64,000 nt of DNA from Arthrobacter sp. C2 (GTDB lineage Bacteria > Actinomycetota > Actinomycetes > Actinomycetales > Micrococcaceae): NCBI GenBank assembly GCA_024207135.1, contig CP042428.1:1550001-1614000 (forward strand), read 5' to 3'. The translations under genes and the position numbers were made by a program. The notes beneath the pieces were generated by a model, which did not search any database, was not told the DNA's origin, and saw only the letters and a list, made by a program, of their open reading frames with translations. Of this stretch, positions 15,268-25,347 are shown one piece after another. Within the stretch, counting starts at the first letter, position 1. The number at the start of each line of letters is the position of its first letter.

Positions 15268-17427
15268 TCAGTGCGAGCCGGTGAGGGCTTCCAGGAAGCG
15301 CCGCTCGAATTGGGCAGCCGTCGTCCGGACATAGGTGCTGGTCAGGTGGGACTGGTCCATGTAAACCAGCACGTTGCCGATGACCGGGCGGCAGATGCCC
15401 TCGGGGCAGAGCTGGTCGGTCATGTCCATGGTGGAGAAGTTCTCCCCCAGCGTTCCGTCGGCGGCCAGGTTGTCCAGCGGTGAGGCCTTGGCCATGAGCT
15501 CGGACACCGGGGCGCTGCAATTCTCCGATTCCGCGCCGAACCGGTCCACGCATTCGGGGGCCGGGGTGGTGAAGCGCGGGGTGTCGCGCAGCGCCACCAC
15601 CGGGATGCCGGCATCGAGCAGCGGGCGGATTCCCGCCTCGTAGCCGGGCACTATCCGTTCCTGCTGCGCCGGGGAGCGGCCTTCGGGGTCTTCGCCCAGG
15701 GCGGTGAAGGTGCCCAGGGTGAGCACCGCATCGGGATCGTGTTCCAGCGCGTATTTCCCTGCAGCCTCGTTGAACGCCCCGCATTCCTCGCCGCGGGTGT
15801 CGGAGGGTCCGCCGAACCGGCACGACGGCTTGGTCAGCAGGATCCAGCGCCAGCCGTGCTTTTGCGCCATCGCGTCCACCGCGCCGCTCCAGTGCTGGGC
15901 GTGCGAGTCCCCCAGCACCACGATGGTCTTTTCCGCGTTTTCGCTGCCGCGCTGCTGGCAGTATTCGACCTCGGGTGCCTGGGGCGCCCATGCTCCGGAG
16001 CAGTCGGCCCCGAAGTTCGACCATTCCTCGTCGAGCTTGCTGGTCAGCGGGACCATGACGGCCTCGGAGCTTGGTTCGTGCCCGAACCCGGGGTCCAGGA
16101 TTGCCGCACCGGGGTTGTCGATCTCCGCCTGGGAGGCCGCACGCAGTTCCTCGGCGGCGACCCGGTGTTCCCAGCCGGACAGCGGCAGCAGCACCAGGGA
16201 GAGCAGCACCGCGATGCCCAGGCCCGCGCGCCGGCGCTTGGCCGAGAGCCAGTGCCAGGATCGCATCGGGGATTCGACGACGCGGGTGGTGGCCCAGGCC
16301 AGCACCAGGGAAACCAGCATCAGGCCCAGGCCCGTGGTGAAGGAGATCTCCGCGTTTCCCGTTTCGACGAGGAAGAAGATCATCACCGGCCAGTGCCACA
16401 GGTACAGCGCATAGGATATGTCCCCCAGCTTCACCAGCGGGCCCAGGGCCAGCACCCGTTGCACCCCGAAGCGGTTGTCGGGGGCCATGACGACGAAGGC
16501 CGCGGCCAGGGTCGGCCACAGGGCCAGGTACCCGGGGAACTCGTGCTCCACCTGCAGCAGCATGCCGCAGGCCAGGATCGCGGCCAGGCCCACCCAGCCC
16601 AGCGGCACGGTCAGGGCCCTGGGCAGCTTTCGCAGCTGCGGCAGGAACACTGCCAGCAGCGATCCGAGCGCGAACTCCCAGAGCCTGGCGCCGGTGTCGA
16701 AGTAGGCCCATTCCTGGGCGGTTGCGGTGATGTGGATCGAGTAGGCCAGGGAGGCGGTGAACACGGCGCCGAAGAGGAATCCCATGGTGTTCCGGTAGCT
16801 CATCGACGGGAACCTGCCGCAGAGCGCCTTGAAGAGGACCAAGCCCGCGGCGAGCAGCAGCGGCCACAGGATGAAGACCTGGCCCTGGATGGACAGCGAC
16901 CAGAAGTGCTGCAGCGGGCTGGCCGTGGCGTGGTCGGCGGCGTAGTAATCCACCGAGTCCGCCGCAAGCTGCCAGTTCTGCCGGTAGAACAGGCTGGCTG
17001 CGGTTTGCTCCATGATCGAGCTCCAGCGCGCCTTGGGCAGCAGCACGATGCTGGCGGCGATCACGGACAGCAGGACCAAGACCGCGGCGGGCAGCAGCCG
17101 GCGGAAGACGCCCAGCCAGTAGGAAATCAGCGCCAGGGGCCGCCCGGTCTCGACCTTGCGGATGAACGCGCCGGCGAGGAAGAACGCGGAGAGCAGCAAA
17201 AAGACATCAACGCCGCCGGAAACCCGGCCGAACCAAACGTGGTAGACCATCACGAGCACCACCGCCAACGCGCGCAGGCCCTGGAGTTCGGGCCTGAAGC
17301 GTTCGGCGGGGGTCGTGACCGGTGCGTTGCTCCGGCCTGCCACTATAGGGACAGGTGTGGGGATAGGCATCGGTACATCCTGTAAAGCTTGCGGTGTGTC
17401 CAAGCCCGGAACGTTGGGCATGGGCAT
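15268..17427 (-). CDS. Acyltransferase-3 / SGNH fusion, cell-surface O-acetyltransferase
   Basis: 719 residues. An N-terminal integral-membrane acyltransferase-3 domain (about 40-390, about ten helices) starts with FRPELQGLRALAVVLVMVYH, whose R/H residues are the family hallmark, and includes SGGVDVFLLLSAFFL and SYALYLWHWP. A linker helix (about 405-420) leads to an extracellular SGNH domain (about 460-715) with GDSHAQHWSG as block I and DQSHLTSTYV as block V containing the catalytic His. This is the OafA/OatA plan: acyl groups cross the membrane and are placed on peptidoglycan, teichoic acid or another surface glycan. A poly-Pro/Val N-terminal tail before the first helix is unusual; a later start is possible but no better RBS was found. 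Confidence 0.9.
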   Translation of the reverse strand: MPMPNVPGLDTPQALQDVPMPIPTPVPIVAGRSNAPVTTPAERFRPELQGLRALAVVLVMVYHVWFGRVSGGVDVFLLLSAFFLAGAFIRKVETGRPLALISYWLGVFRRLLPAAVLVLLSVIAASIVLLPKARWSSIMEQTAASLFYRQNWQLAADSVDYYAADHATASPLQHFWSLSIQGQVFILWPLLLAAGLVLFKALCGRFPSMSYRNTMGFLFGAVFTASLAYSIHITATAQEWAYFDTGARLWEFALGSLLAVFLPQLRKLPRALTVPLGWVGLAAILACGMLLQVEHEFPGYLALWPTLAAAFVVMAPDNRFGVQRVLALGPLVKLGDISYALYLWHWPVMIFFLVETGNAEISFTTGLGLMLVSLVLAWATTRVVESPMRSWHWLSAKRRRAGLGIAVLLSLVLLPLSGWEHRVAAEELRAASQAEIDNPGAAILDPGFGHEPSSEAVMVPLTSKLDEEWSNFGADCSGAWAPQAPEVEYCQQRGSENAEKTIVVLGDSHAQHWSGAVDAMAQKHGWRWILLTKPSCRFGGPSDTRGEECGAFNEAAGKYALEHDPDAVLTLGTFTALGEDPEGRSPAQQERIVPGYEAGIRPLLDAGIPVVALRDTPRFTTPAPECVDRFGAESENCSAPVSELMAKASPLDNLAADGTLGENFSTMDMTDQLCPEGICRPVIGNVLVYMDQSHLTSTYVRTTAAQFERRFLEALTGSH

Positions 17428-17607
17428 CCAACGTTACCAAACCCCGTTATCAATTCGTTACAGCCGGTTCCCGGTGTCGTCGGATCGCTGCCCCCTCCAC
17501 GGGCGTTGCAGGACACATGACCTTGGCCGTTGCCCCCGCCGCCTGGACCTCGACGACCTCCGGGCCCGCCCAGGCACCCCCTGGGGACCCTGTTCCCTCG
17601 CGCCGGC

Positions 17608-18321
17608 CTAGGGGTCAAAATGTGCTGGTCCGGGCGCCGGGGCAAAACGGGAGATGATTTCCTCCGCCAGGGCGTGGAGCTTCTGGTTCCTGTTGTTCGA
17701 CGCCTTGCACAGCATGTCGAAGGCCTCTTGTGCGGAGCAACCGTCCTGGGCCATGAGGATTCCGCGCGCCAGGTCGATCGCCGTGCGGTGCTCCAGGGCG
17801 GCGGCCAGGTTCTCCGATTTCAGCTCGGCCTCCGCGACCCGCACGGCCGCGGACAAGGCACGGCGTCCCTCGTCGGCGAGCCCCATGGCTTCGAGCACGA
17901 TGGGCTCGCTGAGCGCCCCGGAGTCGGCGGCGAAGAACACCAGGACGGCCGTGGCCCTGGCGCCAAGCTCCAGCGGGACCGCCACCAATCCGGCAAAGCC
18001 CTGCTCCGCCAGCTTCAGCCCGTACCCGGGCCAGCGCGCATCGACGGCGTCGTTGACGATGACCGGCAGCCCGCTGCGCACGGCGTGCAGGCCGGGGCCA
18101 TCATCCAGCAGCGTCTCGATGCCCTCCAGGCGTATCACCCGTTCATCGCTTCCCGCCATCGCCGGCGGCAGCTTGCGCATGTGCAGAATCACCAGGCACT
18201 CGATGTCCGATCCGGCGGCTCGTCCCAGCCGATCGGCCGACAGCTCGGCCAGGCCCTCCAACACGCCGTGCAGTCCTTCCATTTCGGCCACCAAATCACA
18301 CAGTTCCCCAAGAACGTCCAT
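17608..18321 (-). CDS. GAF-ANTAR domain RNA-binding antiterminator
   Basis: 237 residues from the ATG at 18321, which has GGAGG 11 bases upstream; an ATG at 18339 is the alternative. A GAF domain (about 15-165) is followed by a C-terminal ANTAR domain (about 175-230) with the pattern LAAALEHRTAIDLARGILMAQDG...AFDMLCKAS..N.KLHALAEEII, including the conserved A/M/Q positions of the three-helix bundle. ANTAR proteins bind paired hexanucleotide-loop hairpins in nascent RNA and block termination. The GAF part would sense a ligand or redox state. No dual-hairpin target is evident next to the gene. It lies downstream of groEL in the same direction, separated by a hairpin. Confidence 0.88.
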   Translation of the reverse strand: MDVLGELCDLVAEMEGLHGVLEGLAELSADRLGRAAGSDIECLVILHMRKLPPAMAGSDERVIRLEGIETLLDDGPGLHAVRSGLPVIVNDAVDARWPGYGLKLAEQGFAGLVAVPLELGARATAVLVFFAADSGALSEPIVLEAMGLADEGRRALSAAVRVAEAELKSENLAAALEHRTAIDLARGILMAQDGCSAQEAFDMLCKASNNRNQKLHALAEEIISRFAPAPGPAHFDP

Positions 18322-18509
18322 TTTTCTCAGCGCCTCCATGAATTTGTTTGTCGTACCGCTTCCTCCAGTTGCACGACAGCCCCCGCTCACCGGTGGCCGT
18401 CGCTAAATTCCGTAACAAGATTTTTACCGCATCCGCGTGCATTTCGCCAGTACCGCGCCCGGCGCGTGCGCCGCCGCTTGTTCACGGCCGTGCCCGGGTA
18501 AACGCCAAA

Positions 18510-18568
18510 CGCCGCCGGCCTCCGGGGTTCGCTCCCGAAGCGGGAAGGAAACCTGGATGCCGGCGGCG
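18510..18568 (-). terminator. groEL terminator candidate
   Basis: CGCCGCCGGC (18510-18519) and GCCGGCGGCG (18559-18568) form a perfect 10-bp base stem, with an inner TCCCG/CGGGA stem between them. It lies 28 bases past the groEL stop. No strong T tract, common in high-GC actinobacteria. Confidence 0.6.
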
Positions 18569-18595
18569 CGTGGACGCACTGCCGTGTGGGCGGTG

Positions 18596-20260
<1,665 letters not shown>

Positions 20261-20269
20261 TCAGGAAAA

Positions 20270-20566
20270 CTACTTTACGACGATGGCCAGGACGTCGCGT
20301 GCCGAGAGCACCAGGTACTCTGCACCGCCGACCTTGACTTCGGTTCCGCCGTACTTGGAGTAGATCACGACGTCGCCTTCGGCTACGTCTACGGGAACGC
20401 GGTTGCCGTTGTCATCGACACGGCCCGGTCCAACTGCTACGACCTTGCCTTCCTGCGGCTTTTCCTTGGCGGAATCAGGGATGACCAGACCGGAAGCAGT
20501 GGTGGTTTCTGCTTCGAGCGGCTGGACGACAATGCGGTCCTCGAGAGGCTTAATGGAGACGGACAT
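20270..20566 (-). CDS. groS: 10 kDa co-chaperonin GroES
   Basis: 98 residues, full length. [23 protein letters not shown] is the canonical start; the mobile loop region [26 protein letters not shown] and the roof segment are intact. It caps GroEL and is the first gene of the groES-groEL unit. The start has AAGGAGAG just upstream. Transcription comes from a promoter whose -35 lies inside a perfect CIRCE element, so it should be HrcA-repressed and heat-induced. Confidence 0.98.
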   Translation of the reverse strand: MSVSIKPLEDRIVVQPLEAETTTASGLVIPDSAKEKPQEGKVVAVGPGRVDDNGNRVPVDVAEGDVVIYSKYGGTEVKVGGAEYLVLSARDVLAIVVK

Positions 20567-20695
20567 CGTCTCTCCTTTGCGTGAGTTACCAATGGTTTAC
20601 GGGCCGTTCGGGTGGTACCAACCGTCGTCGCGGTGCCAGCTGGTGAATTACCTCAGGCTTTCAGCACTTGCCGGGTTCGACAAGCACCATGAATG

Positions 20696-20724
20696 ACTCT
20701 AGGCAACCATTAGCACTCGGTCAA
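20696..20724 (-). promoter_or_regulatory. groES promoter
   Basis: On the - strand, TTGACC (20724-20719), a 17-base spacer, then TAGAGT (20701-20696). The -35 falls inside the CIRCE spacer and the -10 just past it, so HrcA binding would block polymerase. Confidence 0.75.
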
Positions 20725-20736
20725 GGCGAGTGCTAA
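20710..20736. promoter_or_regulatory. CIRCE element (HrcA operator)
   Basis: TTAGCACTC-N9-GAGTGCTAA, a perfect match to the CIRCE consensus, upstream of groES. Confidence 0.97.
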
Positions 20737-21023
20737 TTGCGTCGTGTTTTACGCGCTCGGCGCAGTGCTGGAGGGTCGGCACGGCGAAGCCCGAAAATAC
20801 CGGACACACTCAGCCGCGCCTGACCCTCCGGACTCCCTCCAACTTCACTGCAGGGCCACTTTCAAGGGGAAATGCTTAATCCGGGCGAGGCGCAATCGGG
20901 AAACCGGAATCCCAATCCACGTATTTCCACACATGCTGACAGCGTCCGTAACTGCATTTCAACTGCTTCGGCGGCATGCGCGGCACTGGCAAGCAATTCA
21001 CCGCCACCCAATCGATACAACCC

Positions 21024-21053
21024 TTGTGTCATATTACCTGCATGTTGTATTCT
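21024..21053 (+). promoter_or_regulatory. higBA promoter candidate
   Basis: TTGTGT (21024-21029), an 18-base spacer, TATTCT (21048-21053). The predicted start point is at or next to the ATG at 21061, so the toxin message may be leaderless. Confidence 0.5.
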
Positions 21054-21060
21054 GGTGGTG

Positions 21061-21414
21061 ATGTGGATCGTTGACTTGAACTTGGTTGACGCATGGCTGT
21101 CTGACTTGGACTTCGAATCCTATGTGCAGGGCATGGCTGCCATCGAATTGTTGGCGGAACGCGGCCCTCAGCTTGGTCGCCCTTTGGTCGATACCGTGGT
21201 GCAGTCACGCCACAAGAACATGAAGGAATTGCGACCAGGCTCCAGCGGCCGGTCGGAATTGCGAGTGCTGTTTGCGTTCGATCCCCAGCGTCAAGCCATC
21301 ATGCTGATTGCGGGTGACAAGGCGGGGAATTGGCACACATGGTACGAGACGAATATTCCAGTTGCCGATGAGTTGTTCGACAAACACCTAAAGACGCTGA
21401 AAGGAGCGCCATGA
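21061..21414 (+). CDS. HigB-type toxin (RelE/phage Gp49-like)
   Basis: 117 residues from the ATG at 21061. Pattern of the RelE/HigB-like Gp49 family (PF05973): an N-terminal helix pair (LLAERGPQLGRPLVDTV), then MKELRPGSSGRSELRVLFAFDPQRQAIMLIAGDKAGN, with the KEL, R-x-L-F and GDKxG landmarks, and a C-terminal helix (ADELFDKHLKTLK). Such toxins cut mRNA on the ribosome. The antitoxin gene overlaps its 3' end by 4 bases, in the reversed toxin-first order typical of higBA. It lies between groES and the flagellar locus, at an apparent island edge. Confidence 0.85.
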   Translation: MWIVDLNLVDAWLSDLDFESYVQGMAAIELLAERGPQLGRPLVDTVVQSRHKNMKELRPGSSGRSELRVLFAFDPQRQAIMLIAGDKAGNWHTWYETNIPVADELFDKHLKTLKGAP

Positions 21415-21719
21415 TGGCAATGAACTTTGAGGAAATGCTGGCGAAGCGGCCAGTAGACAGGGCCGTCGTTGACGCACATAAGAAGCGCATGCTCGAGGAG
21501 GTCCGCGCCTACCGCTTGCGCGAATTGCGCGAAGCTTCCGACTTGACCCAGGTCCAGCTCGCCGGAAGGCTCCAGGTCACCCAGAACCGGGTTTCTCGAA
21601 TAGAGCACGGAGATATCGAGCGCACACAGGTCGATACATTGCGTAAATACGTAGAGGCAATTGGCGGCAGGCTCCGGGTCGAGGTCGAGCTTGGAGACGA
21701 ACGTATCCAAATCGCCTAG
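21411..21719 (+). CDS. HigA-type antitoxin, XRE helix-turn-helix
   Basis: 102 residues. After an N-terminal helix (EEVRAYRLRELREASDL) comes a clear XRE HTH, TQVQLAGRLQVTQNRVSRIEHGD (about 46-68), then a short C-terminal dimer part (YVEAIGGRLRVEVEL). It should bind HigB and repress the operon. ATGA overlap with the toxin stop gives translational coupling. No separate antitoxin promoter was found. Confidence 0.88.
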   Translation: MMAMNFEEMLAKRPVDRAVVDAHKKRMLEEVRAYRLRELREASDLTQVQLAGRLQVTQNRVSRIEHGDIERTQVDTLRKYVEAIGGRLRVEVELGDERIQIA

Positions 21720-21819
21720 CCACGGGCCATGGAACCCTATTCACCACGAAAACGGCACCTGACCGGTGACTTTGGCCAGGGTTCGTGTCCGCCCGAAAGA
21801 TCGGGAATGCCAGCCGTGC

Positions 21820-22086
21820 CTATTTGTCCCGTGCGGTGGTTGCCTGGGGCTTGGGTTTCGCCGGGAAGAGGGCCTTCAGGCGCTCCTCGGCGGCCTCGGT
21901 GGCGGCCTCGGCCGCCTGTTGGTTGGCCTCGGTGACGGCGGCGAGCATCTCGGCCCGCTGGATCTTGATGCCGCGGGGTGCGTCGAATCCGATCTTGATC
22001 GAATCGCCCTTGACATCGAGGACAGTCACCACGATGTCCTCGCCAATCAGGACCTGTTCTCCGACCTTCCGAGTAAGTACCAGCAC
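21820..22086 (-). CDS. csrA: CsrA translational regulator
   Basis: 88 residues from a GTG at 22086, which sets the standard CsrA N-terminus (start, LVLTRKVGEQVLIGED). The RNA-binding residues of the family are kept: L/R in LTRK and the GFDAPRGIKIQRAE strand with its Arg. A 30-residue Ala/Glu/Lys-rich C-terminal extension (about 58-88) is longer than in Bacillus CsrA (74 residues). CsrA binds GGA in hairpin loops and blocks ribosome access. It is the last gene of the fliM-flhF-csrA unit, 43 bases past flhF. FliW, its protein antagonist, is encoded after flgL, and the flagellin leader carries a fitting hairpin. Confidence 0.93.
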   Translation of the reverse strand: MLVLTRKVGEQVLIGEDIVVTVLDVKGDSIKIGFDAPRGIKIQRAEMLAAVTEANQQAAEAATEAAEERLKALFPAKPKPQATTARDK

Positions 22087-22129
22087 CGCACAATCATAGC
22101 CCAGTGCCCGCCCGCACTTGCCGAGCGAC

Positions 22130-23227
22130 CTACGTGTTTGGGCCCCGGGCCTCAAGCACGGGGAAGCCCAGCTCCCACACCGATGCCGGTGACAGGGTCT
22201 CGTCGGCATGCAGGGACACCACCGCGTAGAGCCCGTGGCCCGAGGCCACGTGCTTGACCCAGGCCGCGGTGTCCTCGGCCTTGCGCCCGGCATCGACGGC
22301 GGCCCAGAGCTGGTCGGCCTCCAGCACCTCGAGCAGCTCCAATTGCGGCAGCAGCGCCAGTTGCGGGTTGATCGCCACCGCCACGAGCAACGGGACGCCT
22401 TCGGCGACCGCTGCGGCGCGCGCCCGCAGGATGCCGCGCCTGTCGGTCACCGGCCGCCGGGCCAGGGAGTCCACATCGAACTTCTGCGCCAGCTCCCCGG
22501 CATTGCGCCGCAGGGCGGTGCCGTCGTGGAGCTCCTCCGCGGCCATCCCGGCGTCCCCCCACAGCCCGATGACTACCACCAGGTCCCCGGGACCGGCCAG
22601 CGGCGAGGGAACGATGTCGCGGTCCCGCCCCGGACCGAATCCGCTGCCGACAGCCGCCGGGAGCAGCCCCGCAGGCAGGAAACCGGCGCCCGGGGCACCG
22701 GCGGTTTCGGTTGCTGCCGGGCCGCGGGCCGCCGCCCGGGCACCCGTTGACGGTTCGAGGGCAAAGGCCTGCCCATCAAGCAACCGGGCGAAATCCGGGG
22801 CACCGGGAACCGCCGGCCGCCCGCCGCGGCGCGTCTGCCGTGGCGAGGCCGGTGCCAGGCGCAATTCGGCGGCATCGGCCCGTTCCAGCAATCCGTTGAT
22901 CCCGCCGCCGGTGTCTTGCGGATTGGTGTCGCCGGCCCCCGGATCCGGATCCGCGGATGGGCGGGAGCCCGCGGCGCGACCCGCAACCAGCTCGAGGTCC
23001 CGGGCATCGAGGGGTTCGTCCCCGGGTCCGATGACCCGCCCGTCGGGGGCGTTTTCGTCGGGCACCTCGATGATCGCCTCGTAGTGTTCCTTGGCCAGGA
23101 ACCGGCCGAGGCCGCCGGTGGTGACCTTCTCCGCCGAGACGATGCGCGCGGTGTGCCCGTACTCGGCGACCGCCTGGGCGTGGATGGATTCGAGGCTGGG
23201 GCCCTCAAGCCGAAATCGCATCGGCAC
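22130..23227 (-). CDS. flhF: FlhF-like protein with decayed GTPase domain
   Basis: 365 residues from a GTG at 23227, overlapping the flhA end by 23 bases. Residues 1-55 match the FlhF N-terminal B domain (FRLEGPSLESIHAQAVAEYGHTARIVSAEKV). A Pro/Ala/Gly-rich linker (about 85-205) follows. The C-terminal part aligns in outline with the FlhF SRP-type GTPase but lacks its motifs: GLWGDAGM stands where GxxGxGKTT should be (no Lys, no Thr), and no DTAGR or TKxD is visible. FlhF normally places the flagellum and helps insert early components. Position, B domain and neighbours support the name; GTP binding is unlikely. Could be a regulator that has lost catalysis. Confidence 0.7.
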   Translation of the reverse strand: MPMRFRLEGPSLESIHAQAVAEYGHTARIVSAEKVTTGGLGRFLAKEHYEAIIEVPDENAPDGRVIGPGDEPLDARDLELVAGRAAGSRPSADPDPGAGDTNPQDTGGGINGLLERADAAELRLAPASPRQTRRGGRPAVPGAPDFARLLDGQAFALEPSTGARAAARGPAATETAGAPGAGFLPAGLLPAAVGSGFGPGRDRDIVPSPLAGPGDLVVVIGLWGDAGMAAEELHDGTALRRNAGELAQKFDVDSLARRPVTDRRGILRARAAAVAEGVPLLVAVAINPQLALLPQLELLEVLEADQLWAAVDAGRKAEDTAAWVKHVASGHGLYAVVSLHADETLSPASVWELGFPVLEARGPNT

Positions 23228-25259
23228 CGCGCACCACCCCCACGGTCTCGATGTCGGCCCCGCCGGCGGTGGCCTCCTGGTAGGAGAGCACCGGGATGGA
23301 GCCGGGCGCGGTGCCCATCAGCCGGCGCACCGCCGGGCGCAGCGCCGGGGCGCAGACCAGCACCGCGGACAGGCCCCGGGTTTCCAGCTCGCCGGCGATC
23401 TGCTTCACCGAGGAGAGCACCGCCTCGAGCCGTTGGGCGTCGAGCATGATCTGGCTTCCGGTCTCTGAAGGGCGCAGCCCCTCGAGCATGCCCTGTTCCA
23501 GGACCGGGTCGACCATGACGACCCGCAGCAAGGTGCCTTCCAGGTAGCCGGCGGCGATGGCCGGTCCCAAGGCGGCGCGGGCGGCCTCGATGAGCCCCTC
23601 CGGGTCGGTGCCGGCCTTGGCCCGCAGGGCCAGGGCCTCGTAGATGCGTCCGAGGTCGTTGATCGGCACCGATTCGGCCAGCAGGCCCTGGAGCACGCGC
23701 TGGACCTCGGCCAGGCTCATGAGCGAGGGCACCAGTTCCTCCACGGCCGAGGGGTTGGCCTCGCGCACCGCGTCGGTGAGCACCCGCACGTCCTCGCGGG
23801 TGAGCAGCCGAGCGGCCTGGTCCTTGACGATCGAGGACAGGTGGGTGACGATCACCGAGACCCGGTCGATGGTGGTGGCCCCAGCCATCTCGGCGTTGTG
23901 CCGCAGCTCGGCCGGGACCCACTTGCCCGCCAGCCCGAAGACCGGTTCCACCACAGTGGCCCCGGGCAGCGACTCCAGGTGGTCCCCCAGGGCCAGGATC
24001 TTGCCGCGCGGCGCGGTGCCGCGCCCGGCCTCCACCCCGGCGATGCGGATGGCGTAGGTGGCCGGGGGCAGGTCGACGGAGTCGCGGGTGCGCACCGGGG
24101 GCAGCACGATGCCCAGCTCCATGGCCACGCGGCGGCGCAGCGCCCGCACGCGGGCCAGCAGGTCGTCCCCTCCCCCGTTGACCACGTCCACCAGGTCCGG
24201 GGCCAGCTGGATCTCCAGGGCGTGCACCCGCATCTTCTCGATCAGGTCCTCGGTGGTTTCGGCCGGGACCACCGCGGCCTCGTTCCGCAGTGCCACCGCC
24301 GCCCGGGTTTCTTCCTTGGCCGCGTTGGCCTTGATGCGCTGGGCGGCGAAGATCAGCAGCGTGCCGATGAGCACGAAGGGCAGCTTCGGCATCCCGGGCA
24401 CCAGCGCCAGGCCGATGGCCGCGGACCCTGCGATCAGCAGCGCGGTGCGCGACTGGGCCAGCTGGGTGGAGGCGGTCGAGCCCATGTCGGAGGACGCGTT
24501 GGAACGGGTGACGATCATGCCGGTGGACACGGCCATCAGCAAAGCGGGGATCTGCGTGGCCAGGCCGTCGCCGATGGTCAGCAGCGCATAGGTGTTCAGT
24601 GCCTCGCCGATGCCCATGCCGCGCTGCACCATGCCGATGGCGATGCCGCCGACCAGGTTGATGATGATGATGATCAGCCCGGCGATGGCGTCGCCCTTGA
24701 CGAACTTGGAGGCGCCGTCCATGGCGCCGTAGAAGTCGGCCTCCGCGGCGACCTCGGCGCGGCGCTCGCGCGCCTGGCTGTCGGTGATCAGCCCGGCGTT
24801 CAAGTCCGCGTCGATGGCCATCTGCTTGCCCGGCATGGCATCGAGGGTGAAGCGGGCCCCGACCTCGGCGACGCGTTCGGCGCCCTTGGTGACGACCACG
24901 AACTGGATGACCACCAGGATCAGGAAGATCACGCAGCCGATGATCAGCGAGCCGCCCACCGCGATGTTCCCGAATGCGGCAATGACCTCCCCGGCGTACG
25001 CGTCCCCGAGCACCAGGCGCGTGGAGGCGACGTTCAGGCCCAGGCGCAGCAGCGTGGCCACCAGCAGCAGCGAGGGGAAGACCGAGAAGTCCAGCGGCCG
25101 CTTGACGAACATGGTGGTCAGCAGGATCACCAGGGCCAAAAGGATGGACACGGCGATCAGCACGTCCAGCAGGGAGGCCGGGACCGGGACCACCAGCAGC
25201 ATGATGATGCCCACCACGCCCAGCGGCACGGCGATCTTGGAGAGGGAGGCGAATTTCAT
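23205..25259 (-). CDS. flhA: Flagellar export gate protein FlhA
   Basis: 684 residues, full length. Eight N-terminal membrane helices (about 8-310) enclose the FHIPEP signature region RYVKGDAIAG-type (here KFVKGDAIAGLIIIIINLVGG). The cytosolic domain (about 330-684) forms the export platform ring, with conserved VDPATYAIRI-like strands (LPPATYAIRIAGV) and VLTDAVREANPSAVEELVP. It is the core of the type III flagellar exporter. Starts 88 bases after the flhB stop and overlaps flhF. Confidence 0.97.
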   Translation of the reverse strand: MKFASLSKIAVPLGVVGIIMLLVVPVPASLLDVLIAVSILLALVILLTTMFVKRPLDFSVFPSLLLVATLLRLGLNVASTRLVLGDAYAGEVIAAFGNIAVGGSLIIGCVIFLILVVIQFVVVTKGAERVAEVGARFTLDAMPGKQMAIDADLNAGLITDSQARERRAEVAAEADFYGAMDGASKFVKGDAIAGLIIIIINLVGGIAIGMVQRGMGIGEALNTYALLTIGDGLATQIPALLMAVSTGMIVTRSNASSDMGSTASTQLAQSRTALLIAGSAAIGLALVPGMPKLPFVLIGTLLIFAAQRIKANAAKEETRAAVALRNEAAVVPAETTEDLIEKMRVHALEIQLAPDLVDVVNGGGDDLLARVRALRRRVAMELGIVLPPVRTRDSVDLPPATYAIRIAGVEAGRGTAPRGKILALGDHLESLPGATVVEPVFGLAGKWVPAELRHNAEMAGATTIDRVSVIVTHLSSIVKDQAARLLTREDVRVLTDAVREANPSAVEELVPSLMSLAEVQRVLQGLLAESVPINDLGRIYEALALRAKAGTDPEGLIEAARAALGPAIAAGYLEGTLLRVVMVDPVLEQGMLEGLRPSETGSQIMLDAQRLEAVLSSVKQIAGELETRGLSAVLVCAPALRPAVRRLMGTAPGSIPVLSYQEATAGGADIETVGVVRGADAISA

Positions 25260-25347
25260 GCGGTCTTGCTCCTTGGGGCGGGGCTGGATGCCTGGGGTTG
25301 GTCGGCTGGTTGGGTGGCGGGCCGCGGAAGGCCCGGGGGCCGGGAGG

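Larger units (their letters stand above)
20567..21060. other. groES leader/promoter and higBA upstream region
   Basis: About 500 bases without a gene. The left half is the groES leader (about 125 bases) with its promoter and CIRCE. Positions 20740-21020 hold nothing I can recognise. The higBA promoter lies at 21024-21053. Confidence 0.6.

Noticed and set aside
13274-16867. Very long - strand open frame (1197 codons)
   Set aside because: It runs out of frame across two well-supported genes (GHL10-like and SGNH acyltransferase) and has the Arg/Pro/Gly-rich make-up of a high-GC shadow frame.
15739-17385. Long + strand open frame opposite the acyltransferase gene
   Set aside because: Antisense shadow with low-complexity Gly/Gln/Arg sequence and no ribosome site.
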